From NCBI RefSeq assembly GCF_003589595.1, contig NW_020653391.1, positions 3,356,101 to 3,420,100 on the forward strand: DNA of 64,000 nt. Direction: 5' to 3'. The notes beneath the pieces were generated by a model that did no database searches, had not been told where the DNA came from, and saw nothing but the letters and a program-made list of their open reading frames with translations. This DNA comes from Hyposmocoma kahamanoa (taxonomy: Eukaryota > Arthropoda > Insecta > Lepidoptera > Cosmopterigidae). Below, piece after piece: positions 19,904 to 32,984 of the stretch (its first letter is position 1; the number at the start of each line of letters is the position of its first letter). A program made the position numbers and the translations under genes.

Positions 19904-20479
19904 AATGTTTTAAGAGACTTTTAGAAGTTAATTATTACAATATTCAACATGAAAGTAGGAATACTACGTTAATGATTAAAACCTCTTCGATGTTATCTTT
20001 AAGCCTTCTAGCTATCAATGACTACTTTGTATTTCATTATTTGGTTCTTAAACGGACTTGACCCTTATGTTTGCAATTAAAATTATGGTTTGTATGAGAA
20101 TATCAATTTTTAAAATTGAATAAAAAGAGTTTTTGATTTGTGTTTTAAATTGATCCTTCTAAGGCAAATAGTCGATTTTAAAATGCTGTAAAATAAAATC
20201 ACAACTAAAACTTAATTCCAATATTTCATACGGCATTTTTTCTGGCAAAGTAACGATAAATCATTGTAATGAGACTTTTTACGGCCCATGAAATGCAACA
20301 CCGTAACTTTTGTGGTCACAGTCGAAACAAAAACTGCATTGGTGAATAAATTCGGCGCCATATTGAAAAATTGATTTAAAAAAACGTTAACTAAATCTAC
20401 ACTTTGTTTAATTTTATTACTTTTTAAGTTTGTTGAATGTCACGATGTTTTACTATCATGATATTTAATTTTTTTTTTG
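19904..20479. other. Unassigned AT-rich spacer
   Basis: No gene or recognised repeat. Confidence 0.35.
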
Positions 20480-20670
20480 TGAAAACTCCACTAGTTCGTT
20501 ATAATTATTAAGAATAAAGCTCGGATACTTAGAAAAATTCATTCGATCCGGCTGGATTCGAACCAATACCCTCGGGCAATCCGTGCCAGATACTCTGCCA
20601 ATTAAACCACGGAACGTACCAGCAGACTTTAGGAATCTTTCTATGTGCTTATTGCAGATTTCTGTTTTTT
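20480..20670 (-). mobile_element. Family C element
   Basis: Minus strand: the end of the upstream body (AAGCACATAGAAAGATTCCT), then a tRNA-like head. The head has CGTGGTTTAATTGGCAGAGT and a B-box GGTTCGAATCCAGCC. The tail is AACGAACTAGTGGAGTTTTC. Confidence 0.65.
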
Positions 20671-20794
20671 TATTTTATTTTATTTTACTTAAAAGTGTAA
20701 TGAAGGCAGTGTGTTTTGACAACTGGTATTTGGATATCTGGACATCTTCAAGTTGGTTAATCAAGATGACACTCCGCTTTAGTAATTAATGAAC

Positions 20795-20930
20795 CCTCAA
20801 CTAGGGAATCCCGTGTACTATGAGTATCAGAGAGCAACGGAATTTACTCTGGAGCATAGCTCAGGTCTGGGTGACCGCAACCAATTTACAAAAATTCGTT
20901 TCTCAAATTGGTCCTACTGGGAATCACTAC
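20795..20930 (-). repeat. Family I repeat fragment
   Basis: CTAGGGAATCCCGTGTACTA and CAAATTGGTCCTACTGGGAA resemble blocks in the tRNA-headed repeat at 62225-62400. The tRNA-like head is not present here. Confidence 0.4.
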
Positions 20931-21993
20931 TAATGAAAGCAAATAGTTGTTAATTTGCATTATTATTAATCTATATTTAAAGTATATTCCACCAAAAATA
21001 TTCAATAATATTAACTATTTAATTCTTAAAACGAATTCTGCTTGACTTCAACATTAACAACTATTATTCTTACACAGTTTCCGTTTTCAATAATGCTATG
21101 TAAAATTATATTTCTTATGATTATTAAATTAAATAAAAAATATGTAATTAAATTAATGTAACATTGTTATTATTATAATTTCATTATTTCATTTTAAATA
21201 ACTCAACTGACTCTAAAAATATATTTACGCCATATTTGAACCGAATGAATTTATTGTGAAGTTGTGATCAAGAAGAAAATAATTAAAGATCTTAATTATA
21301 TGTACCTTATATTATACAGATAAGTTTTTATTGTGTTTTTACACAGTGGTCGTTGATTGGAAAAGCCCTATGCGTAAACAAACATCGAAAATACTAAAAA
21401 GCTCCCACGCTCGCGTTCCCACCAAATTCCTCGCATTTCGACCAAATTGACAGTCGGCCAACCTAATAGGCATAATGTTGGCAACACGAGTGCATAATGT
21501 TATGTTGGTAACATTGCTGCCATTGCTGCCAACCAGGGTACAGTCGCTACTAATTGCGCATTGTCTCGCGGCGATCATGCGCTAGCCCGCCGCGGTGCCC
21601 GTGCGCACACGACTTACCCCACGGCGCATGTTAAGTGCAAAATATGAGGGTACTTTTTAAAACGTTCGCCGGCAAGATGCCGAGATAATACGTCTTTTAG
21701 TAGCAAGCGTCTTAAATTAAAATGTCATAGAAAATGAAGTAAAGGTGGGTTTCTTATATTGCCTACGGTCAAACGCTTGCCGCACATTAAGATAGACGTG
21801 GCGATAGGCAAAAATAGTTAAACTCTATTTTTCACTTTAAACGCCATTGGTGTATTTCACTATAGCAATAAACCAATGCAATAACCAAATTAGTGTATTT
21901 CTCTAAAGAAATAAAGCAATAAATCCATTGAGCGTTCCTTTTTCATTGTAATACTTAGATAATTTTGTTTTTATTCATTTTTTTATTATTGTT
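20931..21993. other. Spacer with a GC-rich patch
   Basis: 21400-21640 is GC- and CpG-richer than its surroundings (GCCCGCCGCGGTGCCCGTGC). It contains repeats of ATAATGTTGGCAAC type. On the minus strand ATGCGCCGTGGG is followed directly by GTAAGT, a splice-donor-like site at 21612-21617. No exon can be confirmed. Confidence 0.3.
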
Positions 21994-22250
21994 TTATAAT
22001 ATCAAGTGACGGGACGAACAAGTCGTGCGCCTGCTGGTAAGCCACATGCCTGCCCATAACAGTGGCAGTGCCACTCAGAGCTTTAAATCGCAAAGATTTG
22101 AGAGGCACTGCCACTGCGCCCGTCACCCTGAGACGTAAGTTGACAAGTCTCATGTGCCTGTAATTTCACTAGGTACGCTCACATTATTGTTTGGCGGCAG
22201 AAATAGGTAAAGTGGCATTACTTCCCTTCACAAGGATCTCTACTGCTACA
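21994..22250 (-). repeat. Family A copy
   Basis: From ATAATATCAAGTGACGGGAC to ATCTCTACTGCTAC. The hairpin is partly deleted (ACGCTCACATTATTG). Confidence 0.8.
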
Positions 22251-23783
22251 GGAACGGCATTTAAATTAAATATCAGAATATAATAGTGGTACACCATTTC
22301 GCTATATGAATGTCAAAAAAACACCTACGGATTATACAGTGCGATTTCGAAGAGCATTCTGTTTAGTTGCTTCTCCATAGAGAAGTATCAACAACTTACC
22401 AACAAAATGTAATTATTTACATTGAACATTTTATATTTAATTAATATAAGCCCTACGACACTAAGACAAGTAGTGACATTTTTGTGTGCGGTACCATTTA
22501 AGTACTGTCCAAGAACGGGTTAAGTTTTTCTAACTCCATAGCTCTATTGTGTATAGTGCTGTGCACTGTACGAACAGTATAATGCTCACAAGTTTCTTGT
22601 CTATTTTTCTCAATATTATAGCCTTCAGGAATAGTGTTCAGTTATTTAAAAAAAGAAAGTCATGATGGTATCAAATGTACACATGTGTGTATACATAATT
22701 ATGTTAGTATATTTTATTTGCAAGAAAAAAGAGAGTTTGATGTTCCAAATAAGCGGGAAAATTGCGATCGTCGTGCAATAATTTGTTCGTTTCGTGAATT
22801 TCCTTGGAATGCCAAAAGTCGTGACATGAGGCATTTTTGTGCGGCATCCCCAAGTTTCGGGTTAGCCTTAGGCGGCCTGTCTCAATGTGAGTAATTACTT
22901 GAGGGCCAGTGTTGATTGAGCTCGAACATTTCAGTTTGCTTTTCTTTAGCTGTTTTAAAAATAATCACGACGTCATGTCCTTTTAAGAGTCCTACTTTTA
23001 ATTTTTATAAAGTACGGCGAACCACTTTTAAAGTTATTTATGGAAAAATGAATTATTTTTGTATACAAATTTTCATTTAAAAAAATAATTTCATTTAAAT
23101 ATATTCTTTAGAAAAGCAACATAAAATATTATAGCCACTTGTTTATTTCATTCATTTGGTTTAAACATGGAACACTTAAAATCTCCCAATTACGCGACCG
23201 GTACGTTTATTTATTTTTTATTTTAACGGCTCTGGCAACTTTAAATATGAGATTTCAAAATACTACAATTTAGTTGTAATCTAAACCAACAGACCAACCG
23301 TAAAATGGTTGGCAAACACGTTGATTTATAATACGTGAATTGTTCCAATCGTTAGACGTGTGAACTGTTTCTCTTATTAACTTGGTTCACGATATACGTG
23401 ACACGCAGTCCCATCAACGTTTAAACGCTAAATTGATATTAATATCAAAATTGCTTTGTTTTTACAAAGCCTGTATTAATTATAGTTAAAGCATTACTAT
23501 TATTACTTTGTAGTCGTGTGAATACGTTTTGAAAATAGTATATTATTTTATTATGACGATGAGTATTTCATGTAATGAACTTTTATAAAGATTTTTGGAT
23601 TAATGTACAGCATTATAGTGTTCTAAATTAAACAAAACTTTAGAGTGTATATAAATAATTTTAGAGTAGAATAGTATTCAAAAAGTGTATAAAATAAATA
23701 AAACAAAGCTAAAAAAAAATATTTTAATTACGGCATAAAAGTGAAGAAACTGTAGTCAAATTTACCTCTCCATCACCTAATTT
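22251..23783. other. Unassigned sequence
   Basis: About 1.5 kb without a recognised gene. An 86-codon plus frame, 22634-22894, ends just at TCTCAATGTGAGTAATTAC, which looks donor-like. I do not recognise the protein and would not call it. Confidence 0.3.
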
Positions 23784-24235
23784 TTAACCGACTTCAAAAA
23801 AAGAAGGAGGTTCTCAATTCGACTGTATGTTTCTTTTTCTTTTTTTTTGTATGTATGTTACGCGATAACTCCGGTATTTGTGAACTTATATTCATGATTC
23901 TTTTTTGTAGGAAAGAGGGTGTACCTGTAGTGGTCCCATTTAATTTTGAAGAAAATCATCCACCTCTAAGAGTGGCTGATGACGCATGAAGATTCATTTT
24001 TATAAATAGCGCCTAAATTTTACTTAAGGAGCCTAAATTTAACTTACAATTCAAGGCATTTTTCTCTCAATATACTTTAAGTAGTGAGAACCGATTTTTA
24101 TTATCTCCAGTGTCAAGTCCTGTATAGTGGCGAACTAGGGGATATTTCATATAAAACTTAGCAAATAGACGTAATTCCACGTACTTTTGAGGTCGGTTTT
24201 TTTTAGTACTCTGTACTGAGATTATGTATCCTAAT
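23784..24235 (+). repeat. Family E repeat, long copy
   Basis: TTAACCGACTTCAAAAAAAG at the start, TATGTTACGCGATAACTCCG, TGGTCCCATTTAATTTTGAA and GGTCGGTTTTTTTTAGTACT at the end. It carries an extra interior block (about 23980-24110, TTATAAATAGCGCCTAAATT to GAACCGATTTTTATTATCTC) that also occurs in the minus copy at 46570-47008. Confidence 0.75.
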
Positions 24236-24934
24236 GTTACTTATTGTTTATACATTACTGGTCTATGCAATAACGAATATTACGTAGACTTATTAGATTA
24301 AAAATATTGCAATTCCACTAGCTTTCGAAAAGGTTCTCATCAAAATACATAACGCATCATTGTTTCCAGGAAATAAATGAATGGTATACAACAAAGCATT
24401 GGACATAAAAAGAAATATGAGAGGCATAACAACTTTGTAAGAAATATAAAAGGTATATAAGATAAGTAATGCAGGCCCGAGTAACGCACCTTGTGGAAGG
24501 CGGGGCCTCCTACCGCTCGTTCTTTTATTTGTAGTCGAGAAATGCTGCCTTCTTTTACTGTACTTGGTTAATGTGTATTTGTATGTATGTAGAGGTATAT
24601 ACGATTCATTATAAAGCCAGAGAGCGCTTTCGGTATATTTTAGAGACTTTAAACGTGCTTTTGATTTTTGTAGAGGTTACAAAAATAATCTTTAAACCAG
24701 ACATTGTGCTTTGTAGGTGGAGTATATTTACATAGACTTCAAATGAATGTAGTAAGAGTACTGGATAATACTCCCGCCTGAAATCCTAGTGTTAATAAAA
24801 AAGGCAACCAAATAATAACAAAACACGTAGGTATATAGTTCGGTAATTACAAATAAAACCTTACAGTTACTGAACTTTTCTTCAATACAGTAGTAAAGTA
24901 ATTGCTTATTACACATAAAAAATATAAACAAAAT
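24236..24934. other. Unassigned spacer
   Basis: No gene recognised. A small GC-rich piece near 24490-24520 is unexplained. Confidence 0.3.
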
Positions 24935-25395
24935 ATAATTATTAATACAAAGATCGAACTCAGAAAAAATTCCTTCGATCCGGTCGGATTCGAACCGACC
25001 TCTTCTTGCATATCGTACCAGACGCTATACCAACTAAGCCACGGAACGAACCAACGGATCTCACGAATTCTTCTATGTGCTTGCGTCGTGTCTTTGCACT
25101 TGGTCTTTCAACGACTTTTTAGTTGTAGCGCCATCTATAAGAAATCTATTACAGATTTATCGCCCAGTTAGCACCTTTACAGCTACCAGTCCTGGCGAGA
25201 GATGTCGCTATTCACTGCATATAGCGTCTGGCACGGTATGCAAGAAGACGTCGGTTCGAATCCGACCGGATCGAAGGAATTTTTTCTGAGTGTTTTTTCT
25301 GAGTGTTCGATCTTTGTATTAAGAATTATAACAAACTAGTGGAGTAATTTCACAAAAAATAATTGAATATCAATTCCATAAAAATTTTATTAACA
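24935..25395. mobile_element. Family C inverted duplication (foldback)
   Basis: The minus-oriented unit 24935-25219 contains tail, tRNA-like head and body. It is followed by a plus-oriented head and tail at 25220-25395. The two tRNA-like modules (24965-25028 and 25220-25285) are inverted copies differing at only about three of 52 core positions, around CGGTCGGATTCGAACCGAC. The right arm carries a 13-bp tandem duplication of TTTTTTCTGAGTG. Confidence 0.75.
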
Positions 25396-27771
25396 AAATA
25401 TAATACATAATTGCAGAATTTAAGAGGGAGTTAGTATGCACTCTATGTGTATTATTTCCTTGAAGTTTAGGCAAATATACTATGCCGAATCTGATCTCTA
25501 GTAATTACAAACTTTAATAAAAAATCATATACGTTAAAAACTATAGTAATGGCAGAATGATTGATTCCTACATTATTATTTAATGTTATTTTTTTATTAT
25601 ATTACTTGGCTCTCTGAAACGTTAGAAATTGTGTTTTAATGTTGCAATTTTTGTAATATAGACAAATTTAAAATAAGCATTTGAGCCTTTACATTTTAAT
25701 TAGCTTGCACTACCATCAACCGACTATTGCAATCCACTGGTGAATGGTGCGCCTTTTAAATAAATTAGAGGCTAATTAATTCTCTGATATTAATTCGATT
25801 TTACCAGACCAAATTACACTAATTTCACAGGTTCCTTATTCTATCTCGTTTATCTTTTGATTTTCAAAAAAAGATGTCTAGTCCATCCCGCGCTTTCTTT
25901 ATTATTTATGGAACCGTGCTCGGTTTTCTCAGAAACTATTTTAATCGTTCTTTTAATAGTATAGTCTTTTTTATGAATATAATATTATATTAAGGAATCA
26001 TCCTTATGTAGAATTACAATACACCCTTTTCCGAAATCAGTTTTTTATATTATTTTTACTACTGCCTTCACCCTGCAAGAACGTAGAAGCTATCAAAACC
26101 AAGTAACGAGAAGCTCACAAGTCATCAGTCAGCGATATCAACCGTGCAATGCGTCATGGAGTGACAACTCTACATCAAAGGCGAAATGCAGGGGGCCGCC
26201 GAGAGGGTGATGAGATGGAACATTTTATCGATATCGACAAATGGATGCATGGGTTCGAAAATAAGATGTCGATGTTACTTGATGATAGAGGCTCAACAAA
26301 TAAATATAATGTCATATTGTAATTTAAACGATCTCTAAGTATCCCTATTATCTTAAGCTACATGTTATAATGTCAACAGTGATTTTACATCTCGCAAGTA
26401 CGTGTACTAAATGCTGTTTAAATCCAATTAATTCTGCAATTAATGTGACCGCGGTACGGCTTTAAAATATCCTAAAGCATGACTTTCTAACGCAGAAATG
26501 TTATAGAAATTACATACACCAAGATTTGGTTGCTAACATCCTAGATCTCTTAACGTTCAAATTAATGAATATTTTAACGCATCAAAAATAACAAAAATCA
26601 AAATATCGATACAATTAAAATAGTTTTATTTACAGCCCTATTCGAAAAACGGAGTGCATTCTAATAGAAATTTGTTTTTAATCGACCTCAAATTAGGCGC
26701 GAAATGAGTTCGGACCCTTGTGGGGTGCGTTCGTTTAGTCGATGATAGCTTAATTTGAATTCGAAATTAATAACCGCGCGCCTGCATCACTAACTTTGCA
26801 AGTGAATTTGCGATACAAATGCACCGCACACACTGACCTACAAAAATTTGCTAAACTTACAGAATGCTACATAAATTTTAAAAGCTGTAGCTTAATGAAG
26901 AAAATATAGTGAAATTTAAAAAAGGAAAAGTAATTTATGTTGTAACATTGTACTTCATCGTTTTTCCTTTTATATACTTAAATTCAAAATGTCAGGCACA
27001 CTGGCCATGTTTTAAAAATAAAAACATCTACAGAGAAACAATTGAAGATTAAAAACAAAACAAAACTAAAAACTTTCGAATTCCGAATGGGAATGTTTCC
27101 CTCCAAATCTGACAGCTCAATTACGTAGCTCGTTGCCAGCGACATTTGTTTAAATTGCGTACATTTTTTTAGACCAACACAAATTGTATTCAACCGTGAA
27201 AATGTCTGTCACCCTAACCTCCTATTAATAAAGCTGAAATTACCATGAGTAATGGTTAATTAGTTGTAAAATAAAGGTTGTCAATGTGATCTTTTATAGT
27301 CCCATTTCGCGGTTAATACAGCGTATAAATGAGTTCTTTATCGTGGTGTTTTAAGCGTTGTTTGTAGTTTCAGTCGGCAAAGGGTGAATAAATTAAACAA
27401 ATTGTTTCTGGTCATAAATAACTTGCATTACGTATTTGGAAACCTTTAAAAAAAATTAAAACATGCTAATGATACCGGCGTTTACACATTTATTTTCTTT
27501 TTATTGTATTCAACTCAACTTTCTGTTATTATCTGCTCATTGAAAATGTTCTTAAAACAATCAATTCTCAAAAACAAAGTCCTTCAACCGGTGCCCATGT
27601 CAATATATCTATGTGTTCTTATTTTAGATATATCCTTTATTTTTAAACCAATTTGTTGGTAAGTTTTCTATAAACAGTGTACTGCGGCAGGTATATAGGT
27701 ATTTAGGCATAAACATGTAATTTACAAGAAGTGCTGTTGGTGTATAAATCATAACCCTTTGTGTAATAAAA
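25396..27771. other. Unassigned AT-rich sequence
   Basis: About 2.4 kb with no recognised gene or family member. Frames are short and without motifs. 26080-26230 is less AT-rich, also without assignable coding. Confidence 0.35.
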
Positions 27772-27938
27772 CCACAAGTGACCATACGTTAACAGTGTTT
27801 TATCTTATGAAAGTCATAAAAATAATACAAACAAATTATGTATATGTGAAATTTTATAATTTGGCGTTCGTAGAATCTTTAAATATCTATTCTGAAAAGT
27901 TGTGATTTTGCAGATGACGCCTTATTAAACAAAGGTTT
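27772..27938 (+). mobile_element. Family F MITE
   Basis: Starts ATAAAACCACAAGTGACCAT. The interior reads GAAAGTCATAAAAATAATAC and ATGTGAAATTTTATAATT. It ends at a degraded GCAGATGACGCCTTATTAAA. Confidence 0.6.
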
Positions 27939-27999
27939 GAAATTTCAATTTTAGTTTACTTTATACATACATATATAAGCTCACGTCCTTGTCTCACAG

Positions 28000-28135
28000 G
28001 TCCCATGGTCACTGCTGACTGTAAAAGACCCGAAATGTTGGTTTGCTTGAAAAAAGAAATACTCGATTTAAATCCGAAAAAAATGTTTCATTCCTTATGT
28101 GTAACAATCGCGAATATCGAACTGGATATTTACTT
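28000..28135 (+). repeat. Family H repeat, right part
   Basis: ACAGGTCCCATGGTCACTGC, GACCCGAAATGTTGGTTTGC and TTATGTGTAACAATCGCGAA match family H, whose full form is at 59234-59476. Confidence 0.6.
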
Positions 28136-28958
28136 AACATGCTTTTTTTAATATATTTAAAGGCATGTATTACTAAATTATTCCTATTTAATTTGTTAAA
28201 AAGTTAATAGTCCAGGGAAAAATGATTAAAGTCAATTGAAGAGAATTTTCGAAAAAAAGTTTTATTTAATTTGAAGAACTTTTAAATATTGGTGAAAAAT
28301 GCACGCACCAATACTGCCTGAAATAATATTGCAACTAAAAATATTTATAAATCTTTTTTAACTTTTCTTCAGTCATAATCATTTTTATGACTAAAAATAA
28401 AAGCTAATTTTTCAGGACATTAAAACCTGTTAGCCATTTTCTGATTTATATAAATTACGCTCAACGTTTACCGAACTGTATGTACTTTATCTGGTCTCTT
28501 CAAGTGTCTATAATGTAGTAGTCAATACTGAGCCGATTTACTCAAAATAAAAGCTCAGTCTATATCGTGTCTTCCATCGTACCCAGATAATGCAACATAT
28601 GTAGATTATATGATTACCCATACAGACATATACATACTTATTTAATTTCAAATATGTTAAAATAATATAGTAATATTCTACACTGGATATACGCCATCAT
28701 ACACCTGCCGTTCAAATCACGCCTACAGTATTGTATGACTACCTATTTTGTTGTTCAAAAAGTTTATGACGGCGAATGTTAGACCTTATCAAGTAGATAT
28801 AAGAATGTTGAAAGAATTCGGATAGGAATCGGGGAGTAGTATCGGAAAAAGTTAGTTTAGGCATAGAATAAATAATATTATGTACAAACTTTAGCGAAAT
28901 GTGAATTCCAGTTTTAGTGAAAATTTGTTCCATCTGGATGGTTGGATGGATGGTTTTT
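28136..28958. other. Unassigned spacer
   Basis: Nothing recognised. Confidence 0.35.
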
Positions 28959-29252
28959 GTAGCAGTAGCTCCTTGTAAAAGAGTTAATCCAGGAAAATTC
29001 TGCCACTTTACCTATTTTTGTCGCTAAGCAGTAATGTTAGCGTTACAGCGTTCCGTTTTTGAAGGATAAGGGTGCTGATAAAATTACAAGCATATGGGAC
29101 TTGTCAACTTATGTCTCACGGTAACGGGCCCTGTAGCAGTACCCCTCCGATCTTTGCGATTTGAAGCTTTGAGTGGCAATGCAATGGACAGGCGTTTTGC
29201 TTACCACAAGACACACGACTTTTTCGTCCCGTCACTTGTCAATATAAGAAAA
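28959..29252 (+). repeat. Family A copy
   Basis: GTAGCAGTAGCTCCTTGTAA to TCCCGTCACTTGTCAATATA. All blocks are present with scattered substitutions. The hairpin has decayed to CAGTAATG-TTAG-CGTTAC. Confidence 0.8.
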
Positions 29253-31929
29253 ATGTTATTGACAGCGTGAGAGGACTACAGTGAGCGTCGTCGTGTGTTT
29301 TTGATAGCAGCTCTACAGTTCATTCAGTTCAAGAGCTTCGTTTACGACATTTTTTTCGAACATTTTATTGGCAATAATGATAACTTCATAATTTTAAGAA
29401 AAACGTACATGAAATCAAAGTGTGTAAGGAATACTAGGAATGCTACGCTCTGCTACACTTTTGGCGTAGACATAAAACGCGTAGCTTCTTTAGCATTACT
29501 CATTTTTGAGTTATTTATAAAAAATTGGTACATATAACTGCATTACGCTTTTCAAGACCAAACAAATATAATATCTTCCAAATTTGCACGAATACTCTAT
29601 GTCCCATCCGTGGCATACAGTTACCGAAGTGGCAGAACGCAAGCCTGCAGTCGCCTGCAGCCATCACGACGCGCTGCGCCTTTCTACGCACCAAACAACC
29701 AATGTTCAAGACCCATAACGTAAATTGTACTTACTTGTAAGTTGCATTAACGTCTTGGCTCTTTATAAATGGCAATATTTTAAGTCCCATAATTTTGAAA
29801 CTAGATATATGATAAGTACGGGGCTTCGTCATAAATTAAGCTTTGTTTGGCGCGTCTTATTGAATTGTTCGATTCGCGAGCAGGTGTAGGGACAATAGTA
29901 GGATAGTCTTTTGTTTTAGGTGTTCTAATGTTAAAGTAGTTTAGAAAGAGACTGGTGTCCAGAGATTATATAGCAATCGCTTCGTAAACCTCTGTTACAT
30001 TGCCAGCAATCTGCGATTTAATAATTACACAATAATTGTACTTCGTTACAACAATTAATTCAATTTGAATAACAAACATTCCGTCGTCTGTAAAAACAAA
30101 ACTAATTAAACAGCAATTTCCATCCAGCTATACGATATTCCTAATATTATTCTAGTGCTTACAGAGCTACAAGAACAATCATACTTTATGGAAGTCTGTA
30201 CGATTTCTACGAACGTACACAAATATAAAATAACAAGTTTTACTTTCATCTCATACTAGTACCAAAATCAGTGAGTCAAACTTTTATTTTTTAACACCGC
30301 TTGAGGCAACGGAATTAATCATACAGCCTTTTGTTTCTTGCATACGTTTAACCCGCGTTTAATATTCAGTAAGGCACCTGGTTTATTTTTAAAAGTTTAG
30401 CCAGACCTTCGTAATGATGTTATAAAAATATGTAGGTACATTTTTAGTGGTGATCTGAGACACAATTGAACAGACACGTAAAACATAAAGTACCGTAGGA
30501 GCCACAATAAAAATTACACCGCGTAAAAGTTGAGGCATTATGGTCTTTAATCCTAGTCTACTTTGGACGAAAAGAACAAAAAGTCAAGCGGGTCATCGAG
30601 GGCAAGAAAATACTAGGCGTTCCTAGTAATAGGAAAAGAACTGAGAAATAATTGAATATTGATGTTTACGATTATTTTGTAAGCCAGTTACTGAAATGTT
30701 AAACAAAGTTTTTTAAACAAATGTAATTGAACATGTTTAATTTTTCTTTAGCACCATAACAATCACGTAAGTACCCTTACATCAAGTAAAACTTTACCCG
30801 TCTTGACATTTACCACAGAGAAAAAAAAGGTTCTTTACAACAGATCCTGAGCAAGGTAATAGTGAAATAGTCCCGGAGTGGCAGAAACGTAAGCTGATGC
30901 CGCGGGCTGTCACGATAAATGACCTACACCGCCGCCCATACTCTATACCTACTCTGTATCCCATTTTAACCCATATACTGTATATTTAAAGGCATAAAGT
31001 ACAAAATCGCAAAGCAAATAAGGACTTATTACAAACCATAGACAATTTCACTGGACCGCGCTCATGAAAAGACCTTTTTATTCTTTACAAGTTTTTGAAA
31101 AAAGAGTAAAGCTTTTTGTTTTTAATGCCAGCAGCCTATTATTATTTTCTTTGATATTAAACCTCCTTTGTGTTCGAATGAAAGGCTATTTTTTGCGTGT
31201 TTCAGCTTTCGATTCGAAAAAGCATCTTTGGAAATTATTTACCTTCAGTGGCAATAAAAAATTTCGGATTTTGTGACTACAGTTTTTACATGACTGCATC
31301 ATTTGTTACATTTTTAAGCTGATGGCTCTATAGCTAATGCTCAATAAAGAAATAATCTTCTGTGGCATTTGATAAAATGAAGTTACGTGCACAACATCGA
31401 ACACTCGCAAACTATAAAGAATTTTTAAAAATGGACTTGAGATTTGGGACATATTGTACGAAGTCATTGATTGCAGCGTGGAAATGTTCAAATTATTAGA
31501 GCTGGAGCTTGTCACGACTTGGCAAAGTTGTGGACGCGCAATTTCCGATATTGTGTCTTGCTTTAATTTAACGAATGCCTGTCTAAGTTTTCGGTACGCA
31601 CTGTTCTGCATTCCTAAAAGCTATTAGCCCAAACGAAGTTAATTAAGAACAACTTTATTCCATGAATGTTGAAATACGTCATAAGCGTCATGTCAACCCG
31701 GACATAAAAGTTTAGTAGCAATAGATAACTCGTCCTGCTAATCATTACACTGATTTGAACGGAGTAATAGCAAGATTAAAATCCAGGTAATAAATTGAAC
31801 TGTCAGTATATACGAATTTAGGATTTTTTTTTTAAATTATATACAACTAACTTTAATATCTAAAATAATAATTATTATAACTAGTTGCAGATATTTATGT
31901 CAAATGCAAATATTATTCTTATAATTAGT
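29253..31929. other. Unassigned sequence
   Basis: About 2.7 kb without a recognised gene. Frames at 29295-29740, 31064-31276 and 31306-31611 show no family motif and overlap frames on the other strand. Confidence 0.3.
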
Positions 31930-32000
31930 ATGAATAGAGCTCCATGTGATAGAGTTCATCCAGGGCAGTTCTGCCATCTTACCTGTTTCTGCCACCACAA
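31930..32000 (+). repeat. Family A fragment
   Basis: AGAGCTCCATGTGATAGAGT, CATCCAGGGCAGTTCTGCCA and TTACCTGTTTCTGCC are the first about 70 bp of the family. Confidence 0.65.
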
Positions 32001-32282
32001 GATGTTGTCTAAGGTAATCCTATAATTTGTTTTCAGCAATAATTTTAATCAAATCGTGATTTTTTTCCATCAAGTATTATAATAATATATTAGAATATAA
32101 TAATATTATGTTATAATAATAATTGGTTTGTTCGTAGCAAGGAATGAATGGCATCGTGACAAACCCAAGTAGTGTTTTACATTATTTATGTATACTTTTT
32201 TCTTAAAACAATAAAGTAAATTAAAAAATAAAATTAAAAAAATAGTATAATATAAATAATATAATATATTATAATATAATAT
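32001..32282. other. Extremely AT-rich stretch
   Basis: TATAATATAAT-type low-complexity sequence, densest at 32060-32115 and 32225-32282. It ends where the family G copy begins. Confidence 0.6.
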
Positions 32283-32587
32283 TGCAAACCACCTCCAGTA
32301 TCAGCGCTCTGCCCGACGCCCGTTTGATGGACTGATATTCTGCGAATATCCTTTACATATCACACTCTTTGTCTATCGATGGCTGTGTTGTGACTTTTAC
32401 AGGATGTTTTTTATGTTTTTGAAATCGACAATCAATCTGAAGGCCTGTCTGATGACAGCTGGTAACCGTCGCCTACGCTGAGAAACATCAATCAAGTTAG
32501 GCAATCAAGATACTTAAAGGAATCAATCACGATATGATTATAATCATAACTTAAAAATGTTGCAGTGTATTTGTATATTGCATGCCG
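32283..32587 (+). mobile_element. Family G MITE, right end intact
   Basis: Shares its interior with 13041-13360 and ends TGTATTTGTATATTGCATGCCG-type. Its terminal bases are the reverse complement of the left end of the other copy, with one difference within 26. The left about 28 bp are lost. Together the two copies define a MITE of about 330 bp. Confidence 0.75.
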
Positions 32588-32844
32588 TTTTTCACTTAAT
32601 TGAATATTATTATGTTGTCATGTTTTAGGCTTGTTAGTAGTTTTATAGGTCGGTGTCGTTTATTTGAGCCACTTTCCGCCAATCTCATTCAACAAACATA
32701 AAGTTTTCAACAGATTTATCTAGAGACATTACTCAACTGCACCAAACTATTTGTAGCAGGAGTGGTAATACTAGCGTCTATGCAATAATGCTAGTGCCGA
32801 AACTACAGTTTGTTTAATTAGGTACTTTTACGCCATTTCGCAAA

Positions 32845-32980
32845 TGTGTAGGTTTAAGGAAGTACTGCCATCTTAACTATAAATGCCACTAAGCAGTTTT
32901 GAAGGTGAGCTGCTGAAATTGCAGGCACATGAAACTTGTGAACTTATATCTCGGGGTGACGGGAGCAGTACAATCATGGT
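32845..32980 (+). repeat. Family A fragment
   Basis: GGAAGTACTGCCATCTTAAC, GCTGAAATTGCAGGCACATG and TCTCGGGGTGACGGGAGCAG are present. The hairpin segment is deleted. Confidence 0.6.
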
Positions 32981-32984
32981 ATTC

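Noticed and set aside
22634..22894. 86-codon frame ending near a donor-like GTGAGT
   Set aside because: Interesting coincidence, but no recognisable protein and no acceptor or neighbouring exon.
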